From the NCBI GenBank assembly GCA_021209875.1, contig JAGYVD010000002.1:4464001-4528000 (forward strand): a stretch of DNA of 64,000 bases, read 5' to 3'. The position numbers and the translations under genes were made by a program. Source of the stretch: Rosellinia necatrix (Eukaryota; Ascomycota; Sordariomycetes; Xylariales; Xylariaceae). Position 1 is the stretch's first letter, and each line of letters opens with the position of its first letter. Under the pieces are notes generated by a model that was not told the DNA's origin, did no database searches, and saw nothing but the letters and a program-made list of their open reading frames with translations. Positions 11,277-23,132 of the stretch are shown piece after piece.

Positions 11277-14200
11277 TCACGAAGTGCCGGCACCGACACG
11301 AGTCTTACCAGCCCTGCCAGGTCGCTTCTTCGTAGTCTTCTTTTGCGCACTACTTCCCTCAATAAACTTGAGAAGATCGTCAATGCTCCTAGCATCTGGG
11401 CTAGTTAACTGCTGCTTGCCACTGAGCGCGGCAGACGCGGTAGATGGCGAGGTTGAGCCGGTGATGTGTCGTGGTGGAAATCGAATGCCTGCTCGAAGAC
11501 GACGGGCTTGGGCATCCTTATCGCGTTTGGCAATAGCGACGGCGTTTTGTGTAAGCTGCTCGAGCCATGTCTCGGCTTCCTTGGTGTTGTTGTTTTCAGG
11601 ACCGAGTTCGTGGAGGAAGATACTGTAACAGTCCCGCATCCTGACTAGCGCTGCTTTTGACTCGCTGTCCAGAGCGAGGGCTTGTGCCAACTGGAAAAGT
11701 AGGCTGGCGGCCTGAAGCGACTGGGGCCCAATAACACGCTCACATACGGCGAGCGCCTGTTCGAACCAGATGCGAGATTCATGGTATGCCTGCATGTGCT
11801 GGAGCATAACAGCAGCATTGTTTAGTGTGGTGATGGAATCGGGATGATCTGGTCCGTAAATCACTTTCCATAAATCAAGCGCATGCTTGACATATGCTAG
11901 GGCTGTCTTGCTGTCACCAGAGCCGTGTACGTATAGGCCAAGGTTGAGGTAGTAGAGCAAGGTTTCGGCAGAGTCAACACCAATAGTCCGTTCTGACACG
12001 ATAACCGCTTTGCGTGCCAGATCAACAGCAGCCTCTTTTTCATCCAATTGGAAATATATCTGCGCCAAAGTTGAGTACGCTCGTGCAACCTCGGAGTGTA
12101 AGATGCCATATATCTGTTCGTGGAGTGTTAACGACTCCAATAGCAGCTCTTGGCCAATCTTACGGTTGCCTTGTATGATCGAATGGCGGCCGCCTTCTAG
12201 GGCTTCCTCCGAAATAGTGCTTTTGGGTGCCGAATCCTTTATAATCGGCACAACGTTGACAATATCATCGGTGGCAAAGGTAGATTGCACTACAACAGAG
12301 GTGACCGAGGAAGGTGAACCGTCCCTGGCCTTCTTCTTCTTCTTCTTGATTTTCTCGCCGTCCCCATTTGATTGCCCGTTCGCTTTAGCGGGTGCGTTGG
12401 AAGGCTCGCCTGTGAACTGAAAGTCCTTGGCCTGAAGTTGAAGCCCAAGCTTCAACGAAACCTCACGTAGTAGCTGGAGGTGTTTGATTTCAGCATGCCA
12501 GCCTGCATCCAAGGTAACCCCGAAACGGCGAGCGGATTGGATCTCGACCTCTTTGCATAAACTCTCCGGTGTTGCATTCGCAAACGCCAAATCGGCCTCA
12601 GGATAGAGTGACTTCAATGTCTCATCGATATCGGCGACTGGCTGGCTATTGAAGGCTGATCCCAACAAACAATTTAGTAGGTGAGCAATGCAGGCAGATG
12701 TGAGAGGCATTGGCAGGTATCGTAAATATTTGCCTGCCACATGTTTGAAGGCTCGCGAGATCACTTCCTGCAGGCAAAGATCCCGAAGGCGTAATAGCCT
12801 AGGGCCCTCGCAAAGAGATACAATCTTGCCCAAATACCTCATGTTGATGCCGCGTTTGTGCATCATCTTAGTCAAGGACGAGCCATCCATAGGAAATGGC
12901 AGATCTGAGAGCTTGATGTCCTTGACGAAGTCTGGAATGGCCGTCTCGCGCAGGTGTATACACGCGTTGCGGACGTCCTCCTCATCAGCAACCATCTGCG
13001 TCTTTTCTTCCTCGGTCTGAGGTACTTGGCCGCTGAACGCATCAGGATTGAGACTGAAGGAGAAGTTCGAGCCATCGATTTTTTCCTCGATACCTGTCTC
13101 GTCCGCGTCCTTCTGCTCTTCGGATTTGTTTGCGTCTTTTGCATCTTTTGCATCTTTGGGCTCTTCTGAACCTTCATTCTCCGACTTCTCCTTCGCCGAC
13201 CGCTCTTGTATGCGGACGATCTCCTTATTTACCCATTTCGACCACTTTAAAGTTCGGATCATCTCCACTAACTCGGGTCTGAGAACTGTCATGCGATGAG
13301 GGTATTCCATGCCTTCTTCTCCCGTCTTGGCGTCGTTATCTTCCAGCCATAAAACATCCAGAGGGGTGATGCGATACAAATCAAGGACGTATTTCCGACC
13401 GTCTGTGCCCATTAGGCCCTTCGTCTCGACACTGGCTTCGAGGTCGAAACGCTTGCCGTCTTTATCCCATACCGGGTGCTTTTTGACACGGAGAGCCTGC
13501 GAAAGCTTCTCAAATGGAGCAGCGAATCTTTCATCGGCAGCGACGATGTCTTTGCCCTCAACCGCCCCGTAGTCAATCGAATTCTCGCCGGGGTCCCTCT
13601 GTTTAAATATACCAGGGACGACCGTCTGCCCAACGATACGCTTCCCGAGATAATCCACGACAACAGTTGCGGGACTGTACAAGCCATCGATATCAAGTTG
13701 GTTGACAATGCGCACGCCATTTACATCCTTCCCGGTAGCGACCCGCGCAGCATCATCGCCACCCTCCGAGGTGAACGTGCCCACGCCATCGGCACCAAAG
13801 GAAAAAAACACGTTGTTATATACAAATATTTGCGCGTCGCGACCTTCCGTCGGATTAAGAGGGGTAACTTCCCCCCTTGCCACCAGAATGGCGCCACGAG
13901 CGGCCGCGTCGCTGTAATCGGCAAAGAGCTTGGAAATGAAGCGCTCTCTGAACACGCGATCTTGGACGGTCTCCTTCGGCAATTCTCGTGCTGCCTGAAA
14001 TTCTTCATTCCAGTCACGGAGCGTGTCGGTGTTGTCCACACCCGCAATTAGGTACCCTTCCTGTGTCCGTGTGATGTCGGAGCTGTGTGCGCACAACGGC
14101 GAGGATTGCGAGGGTACCAACCAGGGAGCTATCGGGATCGCATTGGTCATCTGGAATGTCGCAAGGGGTTCTTTGCGATTGTTGAACTGTAGCAGCTGCT

Positions 14201-15315
14201 CAAATGAATCTAAAAAGGATGGGGAAATTTGGCCTAATAGTGTCAAGAGCGAGTGTGTTGAATAGGCTTTGGGAGCTGCCCGGGGCAAGGGGTCAAATTT
14301 GCTGTTGGATGACTTGTTGACATAGAAGCCACCCACATGCGAGGTGATCTGGTACTGCTCGCCCTCATTTGTTGTGACGAGGAGGTAGAGAAGATGGCCC
14401 TTCTGGCGGAGGTGGTAGGGGGGAGGGTTCCATGGCGACAAAGACACCGACTTCACGGTTTTGGGGGCAGGTTCCTCTTCCTTCGGCAACAGAGTCGAGG
14501 TTTTGGCTGGTCTGTGGAAGTCGTAGGTACTTGCCTGTACGTTATCGGCCTCCTTTGCCTCAGCAGTGACCGAGTCGAAGAGTGAGATGCCAGGAAGGAC
14601 GCCGTGTAGCGTGTCAGTCCTGTCGCCGGCAGCGCCAACGAGGTCACGAATACGGATGACGTGTATCCTTGCCTCCTTCTCAGTGTATGGATCTTCTACT
14701 AAACGAATCTCCGCCTCTGGTCCCAGGCCTTTGACATCGGAGATCTGTACAAAATCGTTGATGCGTTCGCTGTCGTACTCGAAGTGGAAGCAAGAGTACT
14801 GGAAGGCCGAGGGGAAGCTCGATGACCGATTGGCGTAACTCGTGAATCTGTTCTTGTGGGCTGACCTGGACACGCACGCACGCAAGCCTTAGTCAGGGGG
14901 GGGGGGGGGCCAGGCATTAGGCGTAGATGCGAGGGTCCAACTAACCATTATATGAATTTTGCTCGGCTCGTGAGGGAGGACAATTGTCAATGGAAACAGC
15001 GCTGCCCAGCCGGTGTTAGTCTATGCATCCAATCGGCAGAGGCAAATCGATATTTGATATCGTCTCTAGATACCTTCCGCTACGTCTTCCTCGGCGCTCT
15101 CCTCGTCGTCGTTCTCGGTTGAGGGCTGGTTCTCGACCGCTTTGGCTTCCACGGCGGTGGGCTCAGCAAGCTCGGCTACATGACAAAGACATATATGTTA
15201 GTTCTCGTTCTCGAGCCAGACGTCGATTGGTCACAGACTGGTCACAGCAGGACCAGGCACGCGGACGGTGGTCCATACCGGCAGCAGCATTTTGAGGCTC
15301 TTGCTTCTCGGCCAT
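11277..15315 (-). CDS. CLU1: Clustered mitochondria protein CLU/TIF31, frameshifted near the N-terminus
   Basis: Exons on the minus strand: 15315-15279, 15175-15074, 15001-14946 and 14865-11277. The start is MAEKQEPQNAAA; exon 3 ends PHEPSKIHIM and exon 4 opens VSPQEQIHELRQSVIELP. There the frame breaks at a run of four C (plus-strand G at 14811-14814), and the rest of the family sequence continues in the next frame without a stop for nearly 1,200 codons. As written, translation would stop near 14680 after about 125 residues. Without the extra base the product would be 1,260 residues, normal for the family. Parts seen in order: acidic N-terminus, CLU-N region (INDFVQISDV, GAAGDRTDTL), central CLU domain, eIF3-p135-like region, Lys-rich spacer and TPR repeats, then a basic tail. 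The family binds mRNAs for mitochondrial proteins, keeps mitochondria distributed and co-purifies with eIF3. Sequencing error is the simplest cause of the break. Confidence 0.92.
14896..14909 (-). repeat. G14 homopolymer inside CLU intron 3
   Basis: Fourteen G on the plus strand (C on the coding strand) within the 80-base intron 14945-14866, between the donor GTTAGT and the branch-like CTGAC. Polymerase or basecaller slippage is likely here, and the frameshift in the next exon is only about 80 bases away. Confidence 0.9.
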
Positions 15316-15495
15316 GGTGAGGGAGGAGCAATGACAAAGACTAGCTCGGGCAAGGAATCTCGAGTGAGTCGTGGGCCAGGGTCTAATATGCTTCGGCCGT
15401 CGGTCCCAGTCTGTGAAATTTTATGTATCGTGCGACTGGTGTAGTACACGGGCTCCGACCATGAGGCAAGCCTGTTGATCGTCTGAAAATGTATG

Positions 15496-15540
15496 CGGGC
15501 AGTGGGCAGCGGGCAGTGGGCAATGGGCAGTGGGCAATTG
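15496..15540 (+). repeat. GGGCAGT/GGGCAAT minisatellite
   Basis: About six tandem 7-base units of GGGCAGY type, with small variants, 180 bases upstream of the CLU start codon on the opposite strand. No coding frame. Confidence 0.85.
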
Positions 15541-16423
15541 GGGGTGGGTTGTATAGAACCGTGGGCGGGAAGGCAGGCAAATTAGACAGGCTGCGGAGAA
15601 TAATACAGAGCTAGTAAGGGAACGGCACAACCATGAAGCTGTGGTCCTAAGGAGATGTATGTAGCAATTGGGGTGAAGATGTGGAAAGAACGGTGACGAT
15701 GTTACTTTGGTCTTGTGAACAAGGCAAAATATTTTTTTTTTTTTTTTTCCTCTCTGAATGATAGCTTTTCGAGACTAGCCGGCTGTTCCCGGCAACCCGG
15801 TGCTATGCCGCTATGCTGCTATGCTGCTACGGTCATATATTTCGAGTTGGTACTACCTGGCATAGGTGTGTGTACCTACCCTACCCTTACCCGTCAATCC
15901 ATAGGTTACTTTGGTGCTACGGGCTATTATCTGGTCGTGTGTAGGTAGGTCATAGGCGAATAATGATACGTCCATGATTCACAACCGAAGGCCGACCCAT
16001 ACCGGATTTGTGGGGGGGACTCATATCGATAAGGACATTTCAACATGAATTAACTCACCTAGTAGGTACCTAGGTACTTCCAGTAGGTGGTACCCAGTCC
16101 CAATGCGGAAATCAGTAAACAACCTTCTTATGTAGATATTACGTGGAGCCCCGATGTCACATAAGCATCGACTAGGTTGCTCAGGCACCACAACAGCATA
16201 CACACATTTACTATTTGGATCTGGCAAAGCCTCATGGTGCTTTTGAAGTTCCTTGGATGGACTACGGCATACGTACCAGGAGCCGCCCTTTGGTTTTTAT
16301 TTTAGTTTAGGGAGGAGGACCATCGCCGTCAACACTCGCCGCGTCAGTCGCCTATAACAACACGGCTACAGATCGAGCATGCATATCTACGCCTCAGAAC
16401 AGCTCTCAGATTCGCTCTAGTGT

Positions 16424-16446
16424 TATATATATATATATATATATAT
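16424..16446 (+). repeat. (TA)11 tract just upstream of a start codon
   Basis: Alternating TA for 23 bases, ending 38 bases upstream of the ATG of the 868-residue gene. Position suggests it lies in the core promoter or 5' leader; length variation there could alter expression, but nothing in the sequence proves it. Confidence 0.85.
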
Positions 16447-16484
16447 GTTTTAATTCTAGCCATTCATCGCTCTCGCTAGAACCA

Positions 16485-19091
16485 ATGTCGCCTTTCTTGG
16501 ACCAGCCACATTATGAACCGCGAAGGTCGGGCGCCAAGGTCGACGAACTTGCCCAGCCGTGGACTACAGCACGATGTCACCGACTTCTACGACCGCTCAT
16601 CTCACGAATTGCTTCTCTGAGGAAGGACACAGCCCTCGCCAGCCAATCGAAGGCGTCGACCCCAAGACCGACTTCAGGGGCAGCATTAATTTCATCCGCC
16701 GGGGGTCATAGCTGTCATGAAGAGGCCGATGTGGAATCGGGATGCCTGCTGCCAAAGAAGAAACGCCCCCGCCTGACATATTCCCAACGGCGAGGCGGCC
16801 GGCTTTCCCAACCCGGTAGCGCGGATTGGATCCATCTCGGACAGGGCAGCTCGGACGAGAACCCTGGCCTGCCCCCAGAAGCAAAGTCCGGTGTGAAGAA
16901 GGCGTTCAAGTCTATCCAGGTGGAAGGACAGCGAAAGGTCACTACTCCCGGCGAGTTAGTAGCGTCTACGCCCATATTGCGACGCGCCCGTGGGAAAATA
17001 GTGCTGTCACCTGTGGCACCAGTGCCTGATTTAGATCTGGGCCTGGGTTCAGCGGGGCTCGACCGTGGACACCGCACGAGAACCGGCTCTAGTGCGCAGA
17101 AGCGTCTAGATGAACGTCTAGCCAGTCTACGAGAAAGTCTACCCTCCAGGTATGCAGACCTAGAGGCGGTATATCGGAGCTTAGAGGCACTCCTCAAAGC
17201 TACGGCGACCAGCACCGTACGTGCCAGTGGCCCGCGTTCGTTCCTAGACATATGCCTGCGGAAAGTGCCGCAGTACATTATCGAGCTGGAGGCGTGGGAA
17301 AGGCTGGATGCAGAGCAGAGCGGGACGGTTTCCACATTAGACGATATTGATACTTCAGCTCAGATTTACAACGAGCTGGAGTCACTGGGCACGAATATTG
17401 GGTGGAGACATCTCAGGGTAGTTGTCAGAGCGGACGGATTGAACGCGGTCAAACAGGGAATTGCGGAGGGTTTATTCTGCGACGAGTTTTCACAGCTTCT
17501 CATTGATCTGTGCAGTCATTTAGAAGCAGTCTCGGAAGCCGAAGACCTCATGGCAGAGCTGGTCCACCGTCAGTACCCCCAGCCAACATCTACAGATTGC
17601 TATTTTACACAAGCAGCGGCATTGCAGCCGCTAGTAGCGCTCAACTCCTTCGCCAGCCAGACGCAACGCACCCCCTTTCTCCTTAGCCGATACTCCACGC
17701 TACTGGCAAGCAATAGCTTACCAGTAGATTGGCTGGCCACGTCAGAGTTCGAACGAATATGGGGTCTGGGCATCAGAGGGCTCGCTAGCGCCGACACTGG
17801 TCGTGATGCGATACGCTTCATTGGCCAGTCTATTTGGCTACTATGCTGCCGAAAGCGCACATTCAATGGCCACGCCGATACAGTACAGCCCGAGCGAGAC
17901 ATGGCGAAAGCGAGTCAACGGACGCTGATGAGCGCTCTCGGCATCCTGGCCTCCATGAGTCTCCTAGGAGAAACCGAGCTTAATGCACCTTGGCTTCCGA
18001 AATCAGATACCCTGCGGATCATGATCATTGGCGACAGACTTAGATACATCATAAGAGCATGCATACATGAGCTCGAGGGCAATAGACCCGGCCGGGGTAA
18101 CCAGAGATTAGAATTCCTTTATCTAGCACTGTTCCTTTCATCAGGGCATTGCGAAGATGAGAAAATCGGTGCACACGTGGCAAAGAGTATAGGAAAGCTC
18201 TTGCCGCCTAGTGTCGCCTCTCTATCCAGCAAAGATATACGTATGCGCAATCATTATGACAACGTCGCCTGGCTCATAGCATCCATAGCACGAGCTTGCG
18301 GCCGCGGGACATCAGTGGCGTCTCGTCAATGTCTTGATGGCCTCTTCAAGCGGCTCGAATTGCTAGAAATTGACCAACACCTGCTAGATAACTTAAAAGC
18401 GGCCGCGGCATTTTTAATTGCTCAGCAAACAAACAACGTTCGGGATCTAATTTACGCCGAGAGTCTACATCCACACGATCGTTCGACCTCGGGTGCTACG
18501 AACCCCCAAGAGAGCGAAAAGACGCTTTTCACAGGATATCGTTGGGAAGAAACGATCGGTGAATGGGTTACGACCAGCCCCGTTTTGAATAAACGCCGAG
18601 CATATACTAAAAAAAGGCACCTTCGATCGTCAACACCGGCGGAGAGTACGGAGAGCCTCATTACGCAGTCTAGCGACTCCGCCCGTCTTGTCGCAGATGG
18701 CGTGTCAGATACGGAAACAGACCCAAATACAGCGCTGGGGGACAGCGAGAATAGCACTGACGAACGCATTTGTCAAACATTTGATGGAACAAATATGATG
18801 TTGATGAAGAAACGCCCACGTCGTCTTCGGAGTACCGAAACGCCATCGGCAAATTTGACAGCGAAGCCGCCGGTACCCCAAAAGGGCCTGGCCATCCCGG
18901 CATCCCCAGCGCTTCTTGCCAGTCAAGTTGTCCCGGGGAAGGAAAATCGCGTCCGGCTGCTAGCGAAGAGGTCACGGCGCAGCTCGGGCAGGATAGTGTT
19001 AGGTGCACGTTCACCATCCCACGACTCCATTGGGCGACGCGACAATTATGGCCGACATGGCGTTGTTAGCGACGACGAACTCTGCGTCTGA
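16485..19091 (+). CDS. Unrecognised 868-residue protein, probably nuclear
   Basis: A single uninterrupted frame of 868 codons, far too long to be chance, beginning at the first ATG after the (TA)n tract. I do not recognise the family. Visible features: a basic stretch KKKRPRLTYSQRR at 91-103 that resembles a nuclear localisation signal; a motif ARGKIVLSP at about 168-176 that recurs as SSGRIVLGA at about 833-841; a helical, Leu-rich, mostly soluble middle (about 205-660) without membrane segments; a second basic patch KKRPRRLRS in the C-terminal third; a KEN tripeptide at about 819-821; and an acidic end DDELCV. The layout of disordered ends, basic patches and a helical core suits a chromatin or cell-cycle protein, but that is inference. 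No intron is needed. It is divergent from CLU. Confidence 0.8.
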   Translation: MSPFLDQPHYEPRRSGAKVDELAQPWTTARCHRLLRPLISRIASLRKDTALASQSKASTPRPTSGAALISSAGGHSCHEEADVESGCLLPKKKRPRLTYSQRRGGRLSQPGSADWIHLGQGSSDENPGLPPEAKSGVKKAFKSIQVEGQRKVTTPGELVASTPILRRARGKIVLSPVAPVPDLDLGLGSAGLDRGHRTRTGSSAQKRLDERLASLRESLPSRYADLEAVYRSLEALLKATATSTVRASGPRSFLDICLRKVPQYIIELEAWERLDAEQSGTVSTLDDIDTSAQIYNELESLGTNIGWRHLRVVVRADGLNAVKQGIAEGLFCDEFSQLLIDLCSHLEAVSEAEDLMAELVHRQYPQPTSTDCYFTQAAALQPLVALNSFASQTQRTPFLLSRYSTLLASNSLPVDWLATSEFERIWGLGIRGLASADTGRDAIRFIGQSIWLLCCRKRTFNGHADTVQPERDMAKASQRTLMSALGILASMSLLGETELNAPWLPKSDTLRIMIIGDRLRYIIRACIHELEGNRPGRGNQRLEFLYLALFLSSGHCEDEKIGAHVAKSIGKLLPPSVASLSSKDIRMRNHYDNVAWLIASIARACGRGTSVASRQCLDGLFKRLELLEIDQHLLDNLKAAAAFLIAQQTNNVRDLIYAESLHPHDRSTSGATNPQESEKTLFTGYRWEETIGEWVTTSPVLNKRRAYTKKRHLRSSTPAESTESLITQSSDSARLVADGVSDTETDPNTALGDSENSTDERICQTFDGTNMMLMKKRPRRLRSTETPSANLTAKPPVPQKGLAIPASPALLASQVVPGKENRVRLLAKRSRRSSGRIVLGARSPSHDSIGRRDNYGRHGVVSDDELCV

Positions 19092-22000
19092 AGGCTGTCG
19101 GAGCTTACGAATTTGTACGCGCAAGACATAAGAGATATGAGCCGGGTCTGAAACGGCTCGGAGGGGTCGACACAAGCGGTGGCCGCTGTTGCGGATGTGG
19201 TGCCACTGTTGGAATAGACGGCTTGTCAGGCCGCTGGGCCACAGCGGACGTCGTGTCGCCCAGCCACATACGATGGCATGGACCAAGGATATCCCGCTTG
19301 CAAATACCGTTCAAGTGGCCCGAGACCTCAAATACCCGATAGAATTGAAAATTTTCGCTGGCCCGACCCGGTGGTGTACATATTACACATGCTTACATAC
19401 ACCAAATAAACATCTGTGCATTATATACGGATGAATGCGCTGATGAACATAGATTCTTGCGACGAACTAGAGAAAGGAGCAAGATTGGCCACCTAGCCAT
19501 GCAATGGGACCCTTGTGTTCATCGTCTGGGCACTAGGGTAGCATTAGGCCATACCATGAAACGACCGGCTTGAGCTGCTCGTCTGGACTTGCATCGATGA
19601 GGTTTGGGACGATCCACCTCGCTTGTTCATGCCGCTGTTGCATTCTCAGGGAGTTGAGACCATGTATGTGTGCGTGTGCGTATGCACATAGATTATATCT
19701 TGCCTTGATCCTGATCTTCTATATGCTGGTGGTCCTGTAGGTCCTGTAGGTCCTGTAGTCACTGCGTGCTTTCAACTCCGGCTCAAGTTGAGCAATAAAG
19801 ACAAATATAGACCGCCCCCTCATCATTTTCGTAATCTTCATGGTAGAGCCAGTGATTGCATCTATGTATATATTGCAGATCCAATCAACAAGCACATAGT
19901 TCGTTATCTATTCCCATGCTGCGATCATGCATTGTGACCTTGGCGCTTGTGTAAATAAGGAGTGATACCAACGGGCTGGGGAAGGCAAGATTGGCAAGAT
20001 TGACACCCTTGCCGATCCGAACCCAGGTGATAGATAACTGGGGATCCGGGTCATCGTCTGGTTGTTGTCGACCCGAAAAAGCCAAGCTGATACAAGTCCT
20101 GTCGCATTACTTGTACCATAGTACACGTGTAGGCATTTCGATTCTGTAGCGCGGCGAGCCAGTGATAGGCGGCAAAACAGGGGACGAACAAACGTCTACG
20201 TAGGCTGGATGATGCGAGATGGAAATCGCAACATACGTTACAAGACGGACAAACTTCGCCGTCTTTGCTGGCTCGACAGATTCGTTCTGTCTCGGGCCAC
20301 CTTCGTTATCTCGTTACTATGGAAGAGGGTTGGAAAAGGCATGATTATCGAACCCTTGATATGAGTGCTCAACGAACAGTGCTGGGCTCTGCCATGTCAA
20401 CCTGTCGGGGTAGAATATCTTTTTAGGCAAGCCACACCCGACGCCCACCCATCAAGGACCTGCTAAAAGGCTTGTGGCAATTTCATGGGTTCCGGATATC
20501 AAAAATAAGACCGGGGTTTGAGCTTCAGATATAGTATTGCACTGTAGGTACTATGTACTGTAATATGAATGCTGGACGGGATGCCATCGCTTGGGTCCGT
20601 TACCCGTTATCTACTTCGGAGGCTTAGAATTGCAATACTGCATTGCCGGACGCGTCAGGGCATTTCAATCCTACGGACATGGCATCGGGAATATCTGCCT
20701 CCCGGCGACGACGATCACTAGCAGGCCATCACGGTCGGCCAGTGGAAGTGGCAGAGACGACTGCTTCGTTACCTTCACGGAGGTGTGGCGCTGTGGTGAG
20801 TGACGTGTGCAGGCGTTTTAAGAGTTGTGGGATTGTCGTGACTGGCTGCTGGCTTCTGCAGTATGATTGCTGATGTGTTTCTGAAGTTGTTGCTTTTGTG
20901 GGGGTGAGACGGGCAGCACCTGGTCGGGCGTGAGAGAAAATATTCAGTCAGTGGGGAAAACACATGGATTGGTCTAGAGTGACAGCCGTGGGTCCAGAGA
21001 TGGGTTCGTGTCCTGTCTCGACTCGTGCCCATGGCTACCTAGGTAATTAGTGTAGTGTGCACTACAGAAGCTGCGGTTAGTGTGTGCCTAGTGCGACGCA
21101 TGGTTTACTTTTATTAGTGGCTTGAAAGGTTGAGAAGTGATGCATAGAATGCCGCCTGTCTTTGGCGTCCGATGTTGTCATTGGTGGGATCGATACTTCG
21201 CTTGGCGCTCTTTCACATTCATGGCTGATATAGCTTGCGCGTTCATTGGCCAATTGCCAACCATTCAAGACTGAGTCAGCCAGGACCACAAGTGATATTT
21301 CCAGTTTGGACTTAGTTCATCTATAGTAGGTCTTGTACCAACCAAGACTGGGAAGAGCGCTGTTATTCCAGTTTCAGATCACAGTAGGCTTGTAGTGTAC
21401 CGTCTTATAATGCGCTTATCCCGTCACTACCTACCTACCCGCCACTCTCCACCTATAAGTACCTAGGTAGTCTCGCGCTAACTTAAGATAATACCTACCT
21501 ACCTAGGTACCTAGTTTAACAATTAGAAAGCCAGAAATGTACCCGGCATATGAGGCACGGGCGGGATAATGTCGTATGTGTAAAAGCCATTTTACTTTTT
21601 GTAGCAGCGGAGTTTCTATGTTTATTGTTTTCCTCGAACCTGTCCGAAACTGTTTTACTGGACCCAGCAATCTGGACCAGGTACATGATGATGGAGGAGG
21701 AGTTTATTAACGTCTAATCTAGGTGGCTAGTATTGCTAGTTACATTTTAATGGTGCGATTGTGGCCGCCAAGAGACCCTGCAGCCAATCGGCCCTACTAG
21801 TACCTCACGTGACCTATGAAGATTTATGTTCGAAGAGACGGAAGGTACATGATGATGGTGGGATTACCAAAAAGCTGATAATGTCATCTTTTGTGGGGTA
21901 GTAGGGCCATGGTGTTGGACAAGGACCCCACAGAAAGCTGCTAGCATAGCATCTAATTGGAACCTGGGAGGTCTCCAGTTCTGGTTCTCTGGTCGGCTTT

Positions 22001-23132
22001 GTACCAGAGGAAACCTGGCTGTGGTCCTGGCTGTGGTCCTGACTCTTATTTTGGTCCAGAGGTCTGTCCATATTTCTAGTCATGAGGCTGGAGATGCTTA
22101 TATCCAGTTAAGAAGAATAAGTGGCTGATCTTTAGGTTTACCTATGGTTGTGATCGTCGTGGCTGTCGAGTCGTTAGGTACGTCTCGTTAGGTACTGTAC
22201 ATTGTCGTGTAGCTCCGCATGTGGAGGGGATGCCTCGCTGCAGGTCCAGCTGCACCTCAGATACAGACCTCGGCGGCTTGTGTACAAAGTACCTGTAGAT
22301 CTGTAGTAACTAGCCCTGTCACACTGCTCAACGCGGGGTACCCAGTACATAGTTGTTAATTGCAGGGGAATGCCCTTTTTGATTGCACCTCCTATTGTAC
22401 TTGCTTGCTTGTAAAAGAGGTGCCACAGGACTTCGCCCTCATCCACTCCTCCCTCCACAGTCTTCTCACCATAGTCATACCAGATGTCGTGTTAGGGCCA
22501 CTCATGTTACGGACTTTCCTCTCGTTTTCCATGTCCGTCCGTTTCCCCTTCGTGTTACCGCTGTGAATACCCGCGGGACATTTTCTCCCACATCGGTTCT
22601 GGGTTCCATGTCCGGCATTATCTGCCCATAGAGGTCACCTTGGTACAGAAACCGGAACCCCTGCTACGGTCTCTCTATCCATATATCTCTTGTCTCTCTT
22701 TCACCTCATACTACACCACCACGCTCTTTTAAGTCGGGCTCCTTGTCTCTGGCTTTACACCCCTTCCTCTTCATTCTTATCGAACCGGCTTGCGGAAAAA
22801 CTCCCGCCCGATATCTCTCGGCCCAGCGCAACGACGACTTCGACGACTCTAGTAACACTACTTACTATATCAACTGGTTCAATCTGGGGTTGCCCAACAG
22901 CTGGCTGTTTAGCGCCGCTCCGATTAACTACTATTCTTCCGCTAATCGAGTTGATCTTGGTTGCTTATGGTCAGAAATTGCTCTTTATTGTTTATGACCC
23001 AGTCATAGAACAGGCGACATTCCTTACAGGACATCCTTTGTGTGGTGGCGGACCACATACCGACTTCACCCACCTAAGACAGGAGCGGTCCCTATATCCC
23101 CCAGGCTACGCAAAACATCGCAAAACATCATC
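19092..23132. other. Intergenic, 4 kb without a supported gene
   Basis: Nothing recognisable on either strand. It holds three tandem GTCCTGTAG units (19732-19758), a TACC/CCTAGG-rich patch (21430-21515) and, next to the ferric-reductase gene, a pyrimidine-rich stretch (about 22430-22760). Open frames at 22690-23214 overlap one another out of frame upstream of the reductase and look like leader sequence or chance, although upstream open frames acting on that gene are possible. Confidence 0.5.
19732..19758 (+). repeat. GTCCTGTAG x3
   Basis: Three perfect 9-base tandem units in intergenic DNA. No function evident. Confidence 0.85.

Larger units (their letters stand above)
15316..16484. promoter_or_regulatory. 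Shared upstream region of divergent CLU and the 868-residue gene
   Basis: The two flanking genes are transcribed outward, so this 1.17 kb should hold both promoters. It contains a GGGCAGT 7-base minisatellite (15496-15540), T17 (15732-15748), TACC/CCTAGG words near 15870-15950 and 16060-16095, and a (TA)11 tract (16424-16446) that ends 38 bases before the ATG at 16485. I see no conserved regulator site I would name. Confidence 0.5.
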
